Origin: an uncultured Flavobacteriaceae bacterium
GTDB taxonomy: Bacteria > Bacteroidota > Bacteroidia > Flavobacteriales > Flavobacteriaceae
Assembly: GCA_947495135.1 (NCBI GenBank)
Contig: CANLXN010000001.1
Location: 496,001 to 560,000 of the forward strand
Length of the DNA stretch: 64,000 nucleotides
Direction of reading: 5' to 3'
The translations under genes and the position numbers were made by a program. Shown one piece after another: positions 1 to 8,302 of this stretch. Every line of letters begins with the position of its first letter. Position 1 is the stretch's first letter. Below the pieces are notes generated by a model, which saw nothing but the letters and a program-made list of their open reading frames with translations, was not told the DNA's origin and ran no database searches.

Positions 1-1
1 T

Positions 2-46
2 GCTTCTTTCGAAATTACTAACGGTGCATTCGAAATAAGCTTCTAA
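2..46 (+). CDS. 3' end of an upstream gene (partial)
   Basis: The first bases of the window read as an open frame ending ASFEITNGAFEISF and a TAA stop, followed about 20 bases later by a strong hairpin with a T run. This is what the tail of a rightward gene followed by its terminator looks like. The fragment is too short to assign a family, and another frame cannot be excluded. Confidence 0.35.
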   Translation, partial: ASFEITNGAFEISF

Positions 47-64
47 GGCAGAAAATTACAGCAC

Positions 65-94
65 AAAAAAGCCGCTAATTAAGCGGCTTTTTTT
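65..94. terminator. Bidirectional intrinsic terminator
   Basis: A perfect hairpin, AAAAAAGCCGCT with AGCGGCTTTTTT around a five-base loop, has A runs on the left and T runs on the right. It can end transcription both from the gene entering at the left edge and from the leftward sigma-factor operon that stops at 143. Confidence 0.85.
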
Positions 95-142
95 GCTATT
101 TAGTAATGCTACATTCGAGTGTTTTACATCTAAAGTTAGCCT

Positions 143-874
143 CTAGTAGGAACTAATATCCCCTGAGCCGGAAACTTTGGTGTCTTTATTCTCAGGATTC
201 CCTTTGTAGTCGATATCTCCCGAACCGTTTACCCGTGCCTTAATAGATTTGGTTGCAACGACCTTTGCATCACCAGAACCAGAAACTTTTGCATCTGTAA
301 CCTGAGCGTCAAGTCCAAAGCCTTTAAAATCTCCAGACCCTGTAACCGATACTTCTAAATTGGTTGTAGAGCCAGTAAGTTCGATATCTCCAGATCCGGT
401 AACCGTAATATCAACAGACGAAGCTTCAACGTCTAGGACAATATCTCCAGATCCAGTCACCTTTACGTCAAGATTCTCGGCATTCACGGTGTCTTTTGTA
501 TCAATGTCACCAGAACCAACTAGTCCAATCATAGAGACATCATTAAAAGGTACAGTTACATGAATTCCTTTTTTCGTTTTTAAGTAATAGTTCTTCTTTG
601 TTTTAATGACTAAGGTGTTTCCATCAACTTCAATTTCCACGTATTCTTGTAGATTGTCATCCGTTTTCACCGTTATATTCCCCTCCGTTCCTCTTTCAAG
701 GTGGATATCCATCGATCCAACACCTTTAATGGCATCGTAGTCGTTTGTTTTTATGGTTTTGGTAGTTATATTACCATTTCCTACTACTTTTTTGTTTCCC
801 CATTGAGCGTTGCTTTCGGCTAGGCCAAAAACACTAAGGGTAATTGCTAAGGTTAGTTTAACTAAAGTGTTCAT
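143..874 (-). CDS. Secreted head-GIN domain (DUF2807) beta-helix protein
   Basis: This 243-residue protein has a signal peptide (residues 1 to about 23, ending near ESNAQ). The rest is a repetitive beta domain in which the motif GSGD recurs seven times, about every 18-25 residues, usually as (T/S)GSGDI. This is the pattern of the putative auto-transporter adhesin head GIN / DUF2807 family, thought to fold as a right-handed beta helix outside the cytoplasm. It is the last gene of a leftward operon with the ECF sigma factor (2513-3061), an anti-sigma-like protein and a related beta protein (887-1972); only 12 bases separate it from the latter. Inference: an envelope protein made under control of that sigma factor. 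The molecular role of the family is unknown. Confidence 0.85.
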   Translation of the reverse strand: MNTLVKLTLAITLSVFGLAESNAQWGNKKVVGNGNITTKTIKTNDYDAIKGVGSMDIHLERGTEGNITVKTDDNLQEYVEIEVDGNTLVIKTKKNYYLKTKKGIHVTVPFNDVSMIGLVGSGDIDTKDTVNAENLDVKVTGSGDIVLDVEASSVDITVTGSGDIELTGSTTNLEVSVTGSGDFKGFGLDAQVTDAKVSGSGDAKVVATKSIKARVNGSGDIDYKGNPENKDTKVSGSGDISSY

Positions 875-886
875 GATTGTTTGTTT

Positions 887-1972
887 TTAATTTTTGTATA
901 AATTTACGCCTCCATAATTGGAGTTAATGTTAATGGTATTCTTGGAATCTCTAGAGCCGTGGTATCCACTGTACGTTTTGCTGGAATAGTCCTTAGACTC
1001 ATTGGTAATTTCTAAGTCTTCCTTTCCGCTTAGACCTGCATATGAAAGATCGACAATAAAATTGAAATTATAACCGCTATCGTAGCCTAATTTTATCCCT
1101 GCATAGTCTGAGCGAATCGTAATATCTCCACCAGTATTGGTTATTCGATCCACCGAAATAGAACCGTAGTCTGTATTTACATTGAGTTCTCCTGTTAAAG
1201 TAGCTACTCTTAGAGGAATGTAATCACCACGTCCAAATACTTTTTTGACCGTGCCAACTATGAGCTTTCCATAGTCATTATTGTAGCTCAGATCGTTTAC
1301 TTCAAGAACTTCAGAGCGTGTATAATCTGCATTTAATTCAAGTTTTTCTGTTTTTTCAAGAATAAAGCTCGAGTAGTCTGCATTAATTTTACCACTGCGC
1401 ATGTAGGCAATGGACGAATTCTTTGAATAATCGAAATTCAGATAATTATTTTCGGCGTTTAAGGAACCAAGGTTTACTTGGCCGTAATCACAATTAATCT
1501 TTGCGTTACCGTTTATTTCGTTGATACTTATAGTTCCGTAATCGTTGGTTAAATCTACAGTATTGTTGATGGGAAGCTTGATGGTATAATTAATTTCCAT
1601 CTTCACATTGTTATTCTTTTTTCCCCACCAGCTCCAAGAACCATTTCCATCGTTGAATACGGTTTTTGCTGTTACTAAAGTTGCATTCCCTGAGAATTCC
1701 ACTTTAATTTGGTCCAGCTTTTTCTGAACACTCTCTTCATTATTTCCATTGGTAGTTATGACCACCTCGATTACTGTTCTGTTTTCGTTCCAGGTGACAA
1801 CGTCAATGTTGCCATAACTATTATTCACCTTAAGACCTGCCGTAGAATTTACGGTAAATTCTTTATTGATTGTTTTCGTTTTGGTATACTTCCCTCTAAA
1901 CTTTGGATTGCCTGCAAAAACAATAGCTGGCAGAAGCAAAAGTAAAAGTAACGTATTATAAGATTGTTTCAT
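887..1972 (-). CDS. Secreted DUF4097-like beta-repeat protein
   Basis: A 361-residue exported protein with an N-terminal signal peptide (MKQSYNTLLLLLLLPAIVFA). The mature part is built of short beta repeats with recurring xNDYGxIxI or xADYSxxxL units (NNSYGNIDV, TNDYGTISI, NCDYGQVNL, NADYSSFIL, NNDYGKLIV, NTDYGSISV, RSDYAGIKL, NSNYGGVNL). The periodicity fits the DUF4097 / adhesin-like beta-helix group and resembles its operon partner at 143-874. Its start lies inside the end of the anti-sigma-like gene (17-base overlap), which suggests translational coupling. No catalytic motif is visible. Likely a surface or periplasmic structural or sensing component of the same regulon. Confidence 0.75.
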   Translation of the reverse strand: MKQSYNTLLLLLLLPAIVFAGNPKFRGKYTKTKTINKEFTVNSTAGLKVNNSYGNIDVVTWNENRTVIEVVITTNGNNEESVQKKLDQIKVEFSGNATLVTAKTVFNDGNGSWSWWGKKNNNVKMEINYTIKLPINNTVDLTNDYGTISINEINGNAKINCDYGQVNLGSLNAENNYLNFDYSKNSSIAYMRSGKINADYSSFILEKTEKLELNADYTRSEVLEVNDLSYNNDYGKLIVGTVKKVFGRGDYIPLRVATLTGELNVNTDYGSISVDRITNTGGDITIRSDYAGIKLGYDSGYNFNFIVDLSYAGLSGKEDLEITNESKDYSSKTYSGYHGSRDSKNTININSNYGGVNLYKN

Positions 1973-2516
1973 TTTTGTTTGCTTTAAGTGTTTTAATATC
2001 TTCTATAGTTGCAATAACTTGTTGTAATAATTCTATTCTATTCTGAAAATTGGTGATCATGCCGGCGATTACCCGTTTGTCGTTCCCACTTTCAGTCAAG
2101 TCGAGTTTTAACTGACTGTATTCTTCTTCTAAAACTTTCATTCTCAACATAGCATCGGTAACAAGCGCCTTAGAGTCTTCATTTTCAAAACTTTTAAGGA
2201 TTTCTAACTCCTGGTTAATGGTATTTACAAAAAAGGATTCTGTCTGTTCCATTTCAGGAGAAATACCCGCCAAACCATCTTGCTCAGTCTCTCCTCGATT
2301 TACATTAAATCCTAAGGTAATTAACAGGATAATTGTTGCCGCAATTGATAATGGTTTCCACCAATTTGAAAACGAACTCGTTTTTTTTGGAGTCGCCGCG
2401 TTACTGGCTTGTAACTTTTCCAGAAATCTTCTTTGATGATCGACAGGAGTTTCTTCAGTATCGAAGGATCCTTCCAATCTTTTAAATAATTCCTCCATTG
2501 GGTCGTTTTGTTTCAT
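1956..2516 (-). CDS. Putative membrane anti-sigma factor
   Basis: A 186-residue protein with a charged cytoplasmic N-terminus (residues 1 to about 50), one membrane segment around residues 50-66 (PLSIAATIILLITLGFNV) and a mostly helical, coiled-coil-prone C-terminal part. The start codon overlaps the stop of the ECF sigma factor by four bases (ATGA), the usual arrangement of a sigma/anti-sigma pair. The overall plan (short cytoplasmic domain, one membrane span, extracytoplasmic sensor part) is that of an anti-sigma factor, but no zinc-binding HxxxCxxC motif is visible, so the call rests on topology and context. Confidence 0.65.
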   Translation of the reverse strand: MKQNDPMEELFKRLEGSFDTEETPVDHQRRFLEKLQASNAATPKKTSSFSNWWKPLSIAATIILLITLGFNVNRGETEQDGLAGISPEMEQTESFFVNTINQELEILKSFENEDSKALVTDAMLRMKVLEEEYSQLKLDLTESGNDKRVIAGMITNFQNRIELLQQVIATIEDIKTLKANKNETIL

Positions 2517-3061
2517 AGCAATGCTATTTTTTTTCTTAAACTTTCTTTTGCTCTAGAGATAAGGGTTCTGCAATTGGCGTAACTAATCTCCATTACTTCA
2601 CAAATTTCCTCATAATCATAACCTTCTATAAAGTGAAGGGATATAATTGTTTTGTAACTTGTATTTAGAAGATCCATAGCTTGTACTAGCTGTTGCGTCC
2701 TCACGTCGCGATAATCTTCATTGGTTCGTTCCATCGTTTCTTCAATTTCATTACTGAAATTTTCCTCATCCATGTCTACAAATCGTTGTGACTTTCGGTA
2801 TTGCGCAATACTGTTGTTCACTACAATTCGTTTTAACCATGAACCAAAAGTGGCCGTTCCTTTAAAAGTGTCTAACTTACTGAAAGCTGTAATGAATGAT
2901 TCTTGCATCACATCTTCCGCTTCGGCCGAATTTTTTACAATTCGAAGTGATACGTTGTACATCCCTTTTTGGTAGCGATTATACACCTCCAATTGCGCCA
3001 ATTGGTTTCCGTCTTTACAAAGAGCGAGTAACGATTCAATATTTTGATTGGTTAGTGTCAA
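2513..3061 (-). CDS. RNA polymerase ECF-type sigma-70 factor
   Basis: A 182-residue sigma factor with region 2 around residues 20-95 (DVMQESFITAF, FGSWLKRIVVNNSIAQYRK) and region 4 around residues 125-180 (LHFIEGYDYEEICEVMEISYANCRTLISRAKESLRK, a helix-turn-helix). It should direct core RNA polymerase to its own operon and probably to envelope-stress genes. The start is a TTG at 3061: the frame upstream has no ATG before a stop at 3107, and the first internal ATG would remove part of region 2. It leads a four-gene leftward operon ending at the terminator at 65-94. Confidence 0.9.
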   Translation of the reverse strand: MTLTNQNIESLLALCKDGNQLAQLEVYNRYQKGMYNVSLRIVKNSAEAEDVMQESFITAFSKLDTFKGTATFGSWLKRIVVNNSIAQYRKSQRFVDMDEENFSNEIEETMERTNEDYRDVRTQQLVQAMDLLNTSYKTIISLHFIEGYDYEEICEVMEISYANCRTLISRAKESLRKKIALL

Positions 3062-3279
3062 AAATTCTTGATGGTTTATTGTAGAGATGTCTTGTTTTAT
3101 ATATTGTTACACTTAATTCCGAAAAAAATCGTTGGAGTGGCACAACAATTGACTTTATAGTAATAAGCAGTTCCTCTAAACGATTGATTATAGCGGTTTT
3201 GCCTTAAAATTTACATCTAAGATAAAAAAGAAGATACTTCTGATTGTTTTTTTTATGACAGAATGTCTCAAATAATAGT

Positions 3280-5730
3280 ATGACTAAATCAAAAATAAGA
3301 ACCCTCGACAGTTTGTCATTTACCGAGTTGAATGAAGATGCAGAATTAATTCCGTTGATGACTCCAGAAGACGAAGACGCAATGGCAAAGGAAGAATTGC
3401 CTGAAACTCTTCCAATTTTGCCTTTAAAAAATACGGTATTGTTTCCCGGAGTAGTAATTCCTATTACCGCAGGTCGTGATAAATCGATCAAACTTATCAA
3501 TGAGACTAATAAGGGGAATAAAGTGATAGGTGTGGTTTCTCAAATTGACGAGAGCAAGGAGAATCCTGGCATGGACGACATTAATAGAGTAGGTACCGTT
3601 GCGAGAATTCTTCGTGTATTAAAGATGCCTGATGGTAATACCACCGTTATCATACAAGGTAAAAAACGTTTTGAAGTGAACCAGATGGTTACTTCAGAGC
3701 CCTATTTAACGGCTACCATTAATGAAGTGGCAGAGGCTCGTCCTGTTACCGATAATAAAGAATTTGGAGCGATCATAGATTCGATAAAGGAGTTGGCATT
3801 GGATATTATTAATGACAGTCCTAATATTCCTTCAGATGCAGCTTTCGCCATAAAAAATATTGAAAGTAATTCGTTTCTTATCAATTTCGTTTCTTCAAAT
3901 CTGAATATTTCAGTAGAAGAAAAACAAAAGCTATTAGAAATTAATGATCTAAAGGAACGCGCGCTCGAGACATTGCGCTACATGAACCTAGAGTTACAGA
4001 AGCTTTCACTTAAAATGGATATTCAATCCAAAGTGGAGACCGACATCAATAAGCAACAACGTGAGTATTTTCTGCATCAACAGATGAAAACCATTCAGGA
4101 AGAATTGGGTGGATCTTCTCATGAGGCTGAGATCGAGGTAATGAGAGCAAGAGGTAAAACCAAGAAATGGAATGAAGAAACGGCCAAACATTTTGAAAAG
4201 GAACTCTCGAAAATACAGCGCATGAACCCGCAAGTAGCAGAGTTTTCCATTCAAAAAAATTATTTGGATCTTCTCTTGGAGCTTCCATGGAATGAATACA
4301 GTGTGGATAAATTTGATCTAAAGAGAGCGCGAAAAATTTTGGATCGCGATCACTACGGATTGGATGATGTTAAAAAACGGATTATTGAATATCTAGCGGT
4401 ACTAAAGCTGAGGAACGACATGAAATCCCCAATTTTATGTCTTTATGGACCTCCAGGTGTTGGAAAGACATCATTGGGTAAGTCGGTTGCAGAAGCACTT
4501 GGTAGAAAGTATGTTCGAATGTCTCTAGGAGGTTTACGCGACGAAGCAGAAATACGTGGTCATCGCAAGACCTACATTGGTGCTATGCCAGGGAGAATTA
4601 TAAAAAATGTGAAAAAGGTGAAGACCAGCAATCCGGTATTCGTTCTAGATGAAATCGATAAGCTGTCTGTTGGAAGTCAGGGAGACCCTTCCTCTGCAAT
4701 GCTAGAGGTGTTAGATCCAGAACAAAATAACGCTTTCTACGACAATTTCTTGGAGCTTGGCTATGATCTTTCTAAAGTGATGTTTATCGCAACTTCTAAT
4801 AGTTTAAGTACCATTCAGCCTGCATTGCTCGATCGAATGGAAATTATCAATGTATCTGGATATACCATTGAAGAAAAGGTGGAGATAGCGAAGCGACATT
4901 TACTTCCCAAGCAACTGGAAGAACACGGCCTAAAACCAGCACATTTAAAAATTGGCAAAGCCCAATTAGAAAAAATAGTGGAAGGGTATACAAGAGAGAG
5001 TGGGGTTCGTTCTTTGGAAAAACAAATAGCAAAAATGGTGCGTTATGCAGCTATGAATATTGCTATGGAAGAGAAGTATGAAGTAAAAGTAACCAATGAA
5101 GTAATTATCGAAGTATTAGGCGCACCAAGAATGGAACGCGATAAATACGAGAACAACGATGTAGCTGGAGTAGTTACCGGATTAGCTTGGACAAGGGTAG
5201 GAGGAGATATCTTATTCATAGAATCGGCTATTTCAAAAGGTAAAGGAAAGCTTACTATGACGGGGAATCTTGGTACTGTAATGAAGGAGAGCGCGACCAT
5301 TGCGTTAGAATATATCAAATCTAATAGTAAAGAGTTAGGTGTAAATCCTGAAGTATTCGATAAATACGATGTACACATTCACGTGCCTGAAGGTGCCACT
5401 CCAAAAGATGGGCCTAGTGCAGGTATTACAATGTTAACTTCCTTGGTGTCGTTATTCACCCAACGAAAAGTAAAGAAAAGTCTAGCAATGACGGGCGAGA
5501 TTACTTTGAGAGGGAAAGTACTCCCAGTAGGAGGAATTAAAGAAAAAATATTGGCTGCCAAGCGCGCCAGGATTAAAGAAATTTTGCTTTGTGAGGATAA
5601 TCGACGGGATATAGAAGAAATAAAAGCCGAATATTTGAAAGGTTTGACCTTTCATTACGTTAAAGATATGAGCGATGTTTTAGATTTGGCTATTACAAAA
5701 CAGAAGGTCAAAAATGCTAAGAAATTATAG
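3280..5730 (+). CDS. lon: ATP-dependent Lon protease
   Basis: At 816 residues this is a full-length LonA protease, which unfolds and degrades damaged and regulatory proteins in the cytoplasm. An N-terminal LON substrate domain (from about residue 45, [20 protein letters not shown]) is followed by a helical linker. The AAA+ module has Walker A GPPGVGKT near residue 390 and Walker B VFVLDEID. The C-terminal serine-lysine peptidase has its serine in [10 protein letters not shown] (about residue 714) and the lysine in [13 protein letters not shown]. It stands alone, divergent from the ECF sigma operon; the 218-base gap between them should hold both promoters. An inverted repeat follows the stop. 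Confidence 0.97.
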   Translation: MTKSKIRTLDSLSFTELNEDAELIPLMTPEDEDAMAKEELPETLPILPLKNTVLFPGVVIPITAGRDKSIKLINETNKGNKVIGVVSQIDESKENPGMDDINRVGTVARILRVLKMPDGNTTVIIQGKKRFEVNQMVTSEPYLTATINEVAEARPVTDNKEFGAIIDSIKELALDIINDSPNIPSDAAFAIKNIESNSFLINFVSSNLNISVEEKQKLLEINDLKERALETLRYMNLELQKLSLKMDIQSKVETDINKQQREYFLHQQMKTIQEELGGSSHEAEIEVMRARGKTKKWNEETAKHFEKELSKIQRMNPQVAEFSIQKNYLDLLLELPWNEYSVDKFDLKRARKILDRDHYGLDDVKKRIIEYLAVLKLRNDMKSPILCLYGPPGVGKTSLGKSVAEALGRKYVRMSLGGLRDEAEIRGHRKTYIGAMPGRIIKNVKKVKTSNPVFVLDEIDKLSVGSQGDPSSAMLEVLDPEQNNAFYDNFLELGYDLSKVMFIATSNSLSTIQPALLDRMEIINVSGYTIEEKVEIAKRHLLPKQLEEHGLKPAHLKIGKAQLEKIVEGYTRESGVRSLEKQIAKMVRYAAMNIAMEEKYEVKVTNEVIIEVLGAPRMERDKYENNDVAGVVTGLAWTRVGGDILFIESAISKGKGKLTMTGNLGTVMKESATIALEYIKSNSKELGVNPEVFDKYDVHIHVPEGATPKDGPSAGITMLTSLVSLFTQRKVKKSLAMTGEITLRGKVLPVGGIKEKILAAKRARIKEILLCEDNRRDIEEIKAEYLKGLTFHYVKDMSDVLDLAITKQKVKNAKKL

Positions 5731-5746
5731 GCAAGCATTTTATGAA

Positions 5747-5814
5747 TTTTATTTCGGCAGACAATTATATATTTTAAATCATAATTCATAATTAGTAACA
5801 CTGCCGAAAATAAA
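5747..5814. repeat. Inverted repeat between lon and porQ
   Basis: The arms at 5748-5760 (TTTATTTCGGCAG) and 5801-5814 (CTGCCGAAAATAAA) are complementary apart from one extra A, and enclose about 40 very AT-rich bases. The long loop and lack of a T run after the right arm make a standard intrinsic terminator unlikely. It may be a regulatory or mRNA-stabilising structure, or the ends of a decayed small element. Confidence 0.55.
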
Positions 5815-5860
5815 TTATCATTGTAATCGTTTTAGAATTCAAGGAAAGTCATTGATCTTA

Positions 5861-6880
5861 ATGAAGCAAAAGCTTGTTTTTTTATTTGCCCTATGTTTTA
5901 CAGCTGCAGCCTATGCGCAAGTTGGAGGGCAGTCTACCTATCAATTCCTTAATCTTTTGAATTCTCCAAGGCAAGCTGCTCTAGGGGGGAAGGTGGTCAC
6001 TAATTACGATTATGACCCTACACAGGCCCTTTTTAATCCCGCAAGTATCAATCCGGCGATGGACAACCAGTTGTCTGTCAATTACACCAACTATTTAGGA
6101 GATGTAAATTACGGAACTGCTGCCTATGCTTATTTATGGGATAGGCGCACGCAGGTATTGCATTTAGGAGCTACTTACGTTAATTATGGTAGTTTCGATG
6201 GTTATGACGAACAAGGAAATGCGACTAGTGAATTTAGTGGTGGTGAAGTAGCTCTTTCTGTTGGACATGCTAGAAATGTTGCATTTACAAATTTCCACAT
6301 TGGTGGTAATGTAAAGCTAATATCTTCCAAATTAGAACAATATTCTTCCTTTGGAGTTGCTGCAGATGTTGCGGTGATGTATGTCTATGACGACTGGGAT
6401 TTGCACATTACGGCAGTTGGAAGGAACATTGGAACTCAGATCACACCTTACGAAAACACTATTGAGAAATTACCATTCGAAGTAATTCTTGGAATTTCCC
6501 AAACCCTACAAAACATACCAATTCGTTGGCATTTTACGTTGGAAAACATGCAGCAATGGGATGTTGCGTTCTCTAACCCAAATCGTGATGAGAGTGATTT
6601 GGAAGGGAATACTACTTCAGAAAAAGTTACTTTTGTTGATAATGCGTTTCGCCATATGATTTTCGGGATTGAATTGTTCCCAGAAAGTGGATTTAATCTA
6701 CGTTTGGGCTACAATGTGAGAAGGGCAGAGGAATTGCGAATTGTAGAACAACGAGCTTTTGCTGGCTTGAGTGGTGGTTTTTCTATTAAATTTAATAAGA
6801 TCAGACTCAGCTATTCCTATTCACAATTTAGTACGGCAGCCGCATCTAGTTATTTTGGATTGAATGTAAACTTACAATAA
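5861..6880 (+). CDS. porQ: Type IX secretion system protein PorQ
   Basis: A 339-residue outer-membrane protein with signal peptide MKQKLVFLFALCFTAAAYAQ and an all-beta mature part typical of PorQ (early LNLLNSPRQAALGGK and ALFNPASINP motifs, aromatic C-terminal strands). PorQ belongs to the T9SS, which exports proteins carrying C-terminal sorting domains and anchors them at the surface; several such cargo proteins are encoded in this window. A TTG at 5852 opens the frame slightly earlier, but ATG 5861 starts right at the signal peptide and is preferred. The stop codon overlaps the cmk start by one base (TAATG), indicating coupled translation. Confidence 0.88.
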   Translation: MKQKLVFLFALCFTAAAYAQVGGQSTYQFLNLLNSPRQAALGGKVVTNYDYDPTQALFNPASINPAMDNQLSVNYTNYLGDVNYGTAAYAYLWDRRTQVLHLGATYVNYGSFDGYDEQGNATSEFSGGEVALSVGHARNVAFTNFHIGGNVKLISSKLEQYSSFGVAADVAVMYVYDDWDLHITAVGRNIGTQITPYENTIEKLPFEVILGISQTLQNIPIRWHFTLENMQQWDVAFSNPNRDESDLEGNTTSEKVTFVDNAFRHMIFGIELFPESGFNLRLGYNVRRAEELRIVEQRAFAGLSGGFSIKFNKIRLSYSYSQFSTAAASSYFGLNVNLQ

Positions 6881-7572
6881 TGGGTAAAATTACCATTGCC
6901 ATCGATGGTTATTCTTCTACAGGAAAGAGCACTTTAGCTAAGCAGCTGGCAGATTATCTCAATTATATTTATGTAGATACAGGTGCCATGTATAGAGCAG
7001 TTACTTTATACGGAATTCGCAACCAACTAATTTTTAAGGAGAATTTTTCTTCGGAAAGTTTAATAGATGCATTGCCGTCTATTTCTTTAAAATTTGTGAA
7101 GAACGATGAAGGCAAAGCAGAAATTTTCTTGAATGGAGAAAACGTAGAAAAGCAGATCAGAACGTTGGAAGTGTCTGAATTGGTAAGTCCGGTAGCAGCT
7201 ATTTCAGAAGTGAGAAAGAAACTAGTTGAACAGCAGCGAGCGATGGATAACGGACAAGGAATTGTGATGGATGGACGCGATATTGCAACAGTTGTCTTTC
7301 CAAATGCGCAGCTAAAAATCTTTATGACTGCCTCTCCCGAAGTTAGAGCTCAAAGACGTTATGATGAGTTAGTGGCTCGTGGAGATGAAATAACCTATGA
7401 AGAAGTATTTCAGAATGTGACTAATCGAGATGAAATAGATTCCACTAGGGAAGACTCTCCTTTGCGAAAAGCAGAGGGAGCGATTGTTATAGATAATAGT
7501 GAAATGAATATAGACGACCAGTTTCATGTATTGCTTCAACTGGCGCAGGATAGAATTGCTGGTAGGATTTAA
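6880..7572 (+). CDS. cmk: Cytidylate kinase
   Basis: A 230-residue (d)CMP kinase, phosphorylating CMP and dCMP to their diphosphates for nucleic acid synthesis. The P-loop is IAIDGYSSTGKSTLAKQLA (residues 4-22); YVDTGAMYRAVTLYG and GIVMDGRDIATVVFP are the CMP-binding signatures, and RRYDEL and RDEIDSTREDSPL mark the lid and C-terminal region. Length is normal. The start overlaps the porQ stop by one base, so the pair forms an operon closed by the terminator at 7603-7637. Confidence 0.96.
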   Translation: MGKITIAIDGYSSTGKSTLAKQLADYLNYIYVDTGAMYRAVTLYGIRNQLIFKENFSSESLIDALPSISLKFVKNDEGKAEIFLNGENVEKQIRTLEVSELVSPVAAISEVRKKLVEQQRAMDNGQGIVMDGRDIATVVFPNAQLKIFMTASPEVRAQRRYDELVARGDEITYEEVFQNVTNRDEIDSTREDSPLRKAEGAIVIDNSEMNIDDQFHVLLQLAQDRIAGRI

Positions 7573-7602
7573 GGAATTCTCGAATTCAGAAAACACCATA
7601 AA

Positions 7603-7637
7603 AAAAGACCGTCTCAATTAAAGACGGTCTTTTTTTA
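7603..7637. terminator. Bidirectional terminator after cmk and after the short-ORF array
   Basis: A twelve-base perfect stem (AAAAGACCGTCT with AGACGGTCTTTT, loop 7615-7621) has a T run on each strand. It ends porQ-cmk from the left. From the right it would end a leftward transcript carrying the short frames at 7651-8087. Confidence 0.9.
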
Positions 7638-7650
7638 TTTAGCCTTGGAA

Positions 7651-7785
7651 TTATAATACATACGGATTATTAATTTCGTGCCAAGCTTCGGTTTTGTAAC
7701 CAGCGTCATTCGTCTTAAAAAGAAATAGATCCCTCCGCTGCGCTCCTCGCTTCATTACTTTGTGAATGTTCTGTGCTAGTTTCAT
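7651..7785 (-). CDS. Short ORF, 44 residues, unknown
   Basis: A leftward ATG-to-TAA frame starting MKLAQNIHKVMKRGAQRRD and ending NNPYVL. The peptide is basic in its first half, mixed charge later, with no signal peptide or membrane span. It lies 37 bases downstream of the second 28-codon frame and 14 bases before the stem of the terminator at 7603-7637, so it would be the last frame of a short leftward transcript. I recognise no family. Support comes from position, a clean start and stop, and residue composition that looks protein-like; expression is unproven. Confidence 0.5.
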   Translation of the reverse strand: MKLAQNIHKVMKRGAQRRDLFLFKTNDAGYKTEAWHEINNPYVL

Positions 7786-7822
7786 GGTAGTTGATTTAAA
7801 GGTTGTTTTTTGTGGAGTAAGA

Positions 7823-7909
7823 CTATCTAAAGCGTCTTTTCGAATTCCAGTTAAATGATTTACTGTTTCTAGGTGATTCTGTCAAGTTGTTACTGTTTAA
7901 TGTTCTCAT
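7823..7909 (-). CDS. Short ORF, 28 residues, copy 1 of a duplicated peptide gene
   Basis: Leftward frame from ATG 7909 to TAG 7823. The peptide starts MRTLNSNNLTESPRNS and ends WNSKRRFR: polar and basic, one Trp, no membrane segment. The peptide is identical to that of the frame at 8001-8087. The two reading frames differ at five bases (TTT/TTC, TCG/TCT, CGC/AGG, TAG/TAA), and every difference is silent. The 25 bases upstream of the two start codons are also identical. Silent-only divergence is the best evidence in the raw sequence that the frame is translated. Function unknown. Confidence 0.6.
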   Translation of the reverse strand: MRTLNSNNLTESPRNSKSFNWNSKRRFR

Positions 7910-7934
7910 GATTGTTCGTTTTTTTGATTGATGA
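7842..7934. repeat. Direct repeat, copy 1 (93 bases)
   Basis: Matches 8020-8112 with a single mismatch over 93 bases at an offset of 178. The repeat contains most of the 28-codon frame and its leader. Looser similarity extends leftward to 7801 (against 7981), so the unit was probably about 135 bases of a roughly 180-base tandem duplication. Confidence 0.9.
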
Positions 7935-8000
7935 TTTTTGATTGGTTCCCTGCAGCTTCAGCACAGGGGGATTGATGTTTGGTTGTTTTGGTAAAGAAGA

Positions 8001-8087
8001 TTATCTAAACCTTCTTTTAGAATTCCAGTTGAATGATTTACTGTTTCTAGGTGATTCTGTCAAGTTGTTACTGTTTAATGTTCTCAT
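8001..8087 (-). CDS. Short ORF, 28 residues, copy 2 of a duplicated peptide gene
   Basis: Leftward frame from ATG 8087 to TAA 8001, first of the three short frames. It encodes exactly the same 28 residues as 7823-7909 although the DNA differs at five positions. Ninety-one bases separate the two copies; that spacer contains a small hairpin (CCCTG with CAGGG near 7949-7969). A promoter-like site lies about 130 bases upstream at 8218-8247. I know of no matching family. Confidence 0.6.
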   Translation of the reverse strand: MRTLNSNNLTESPRNSKSFNWNSKRRFR

Positions 8088-8112
8088 GATTGTTCGTTTT
8101 TTTGATTGATGA
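8020..8112. repeat. Direct repeat, copy 2 (93 bases)
   Basis: Second copy of the repeat at 7842-7934. The identical leader part (8088-8112) precedes the ATG of the first 28-codon frame; sequence upstream of 8112 is not shared with copy 1 beyond ATTGATGA-type simple repeats. Confidence 0.9.
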
Positions 8113-8217
8113 ATAATTGATTGATTGATGAATGTTGGTTTAAAACAAATGATTAATTTTTCAAGTGTTTATATAATAGACGACACTTAAATAAAAATGT
8201 TACAGTACTATGCATTA

Positions 8218-8247
8218 CAAAGTACTATTTTAACAATTATTAACAAA
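8218..8247 (-). promoter_or_regulatory. Candidate promoter for the short-ORF array
   Basis: Reading leftward, TTTG (8247-8244) is followed after 19 bases by TACTTTG (8224-8218), close to the Bacteroidota consensus TTTG-N19-TAnnTTTG but one base short in the second box. It would give a leader of about 125 bases before the first short frame. Confidence 0.4.
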
Positions 8248-8280
8248 TTTTAGCAGAACAATAAATGTAAATAACGATGA

Positions 8281-8302
8281 AACCCCCTTTGAATAGGGGG
8301 TT
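8281..8302. repeat. Perfect 8-bp hairpin AACCCCCT / AGGGGGTT
   Basis: The arms 8281-8288 and 8295-8302 pair perfectly around a six-base loop. No clean T run follows on either strand (GTCTTCATTTTAT rightward). It may end readthrough from the amidohydrolase gene at 8422-9852 or stabilise its 3' end. Confidence 0.5.

Noticed and set aside
360-563. Short repetitive frame rich in Ser/Pro opposite the DUF2807 gene, and the underlying DNA repeats as a possible CRISPR array
   Set aside because: Both come from the GSGD-coding repeats. Repeat units vary in length and sequence and there are no conserved direct repeats with unique spacers.
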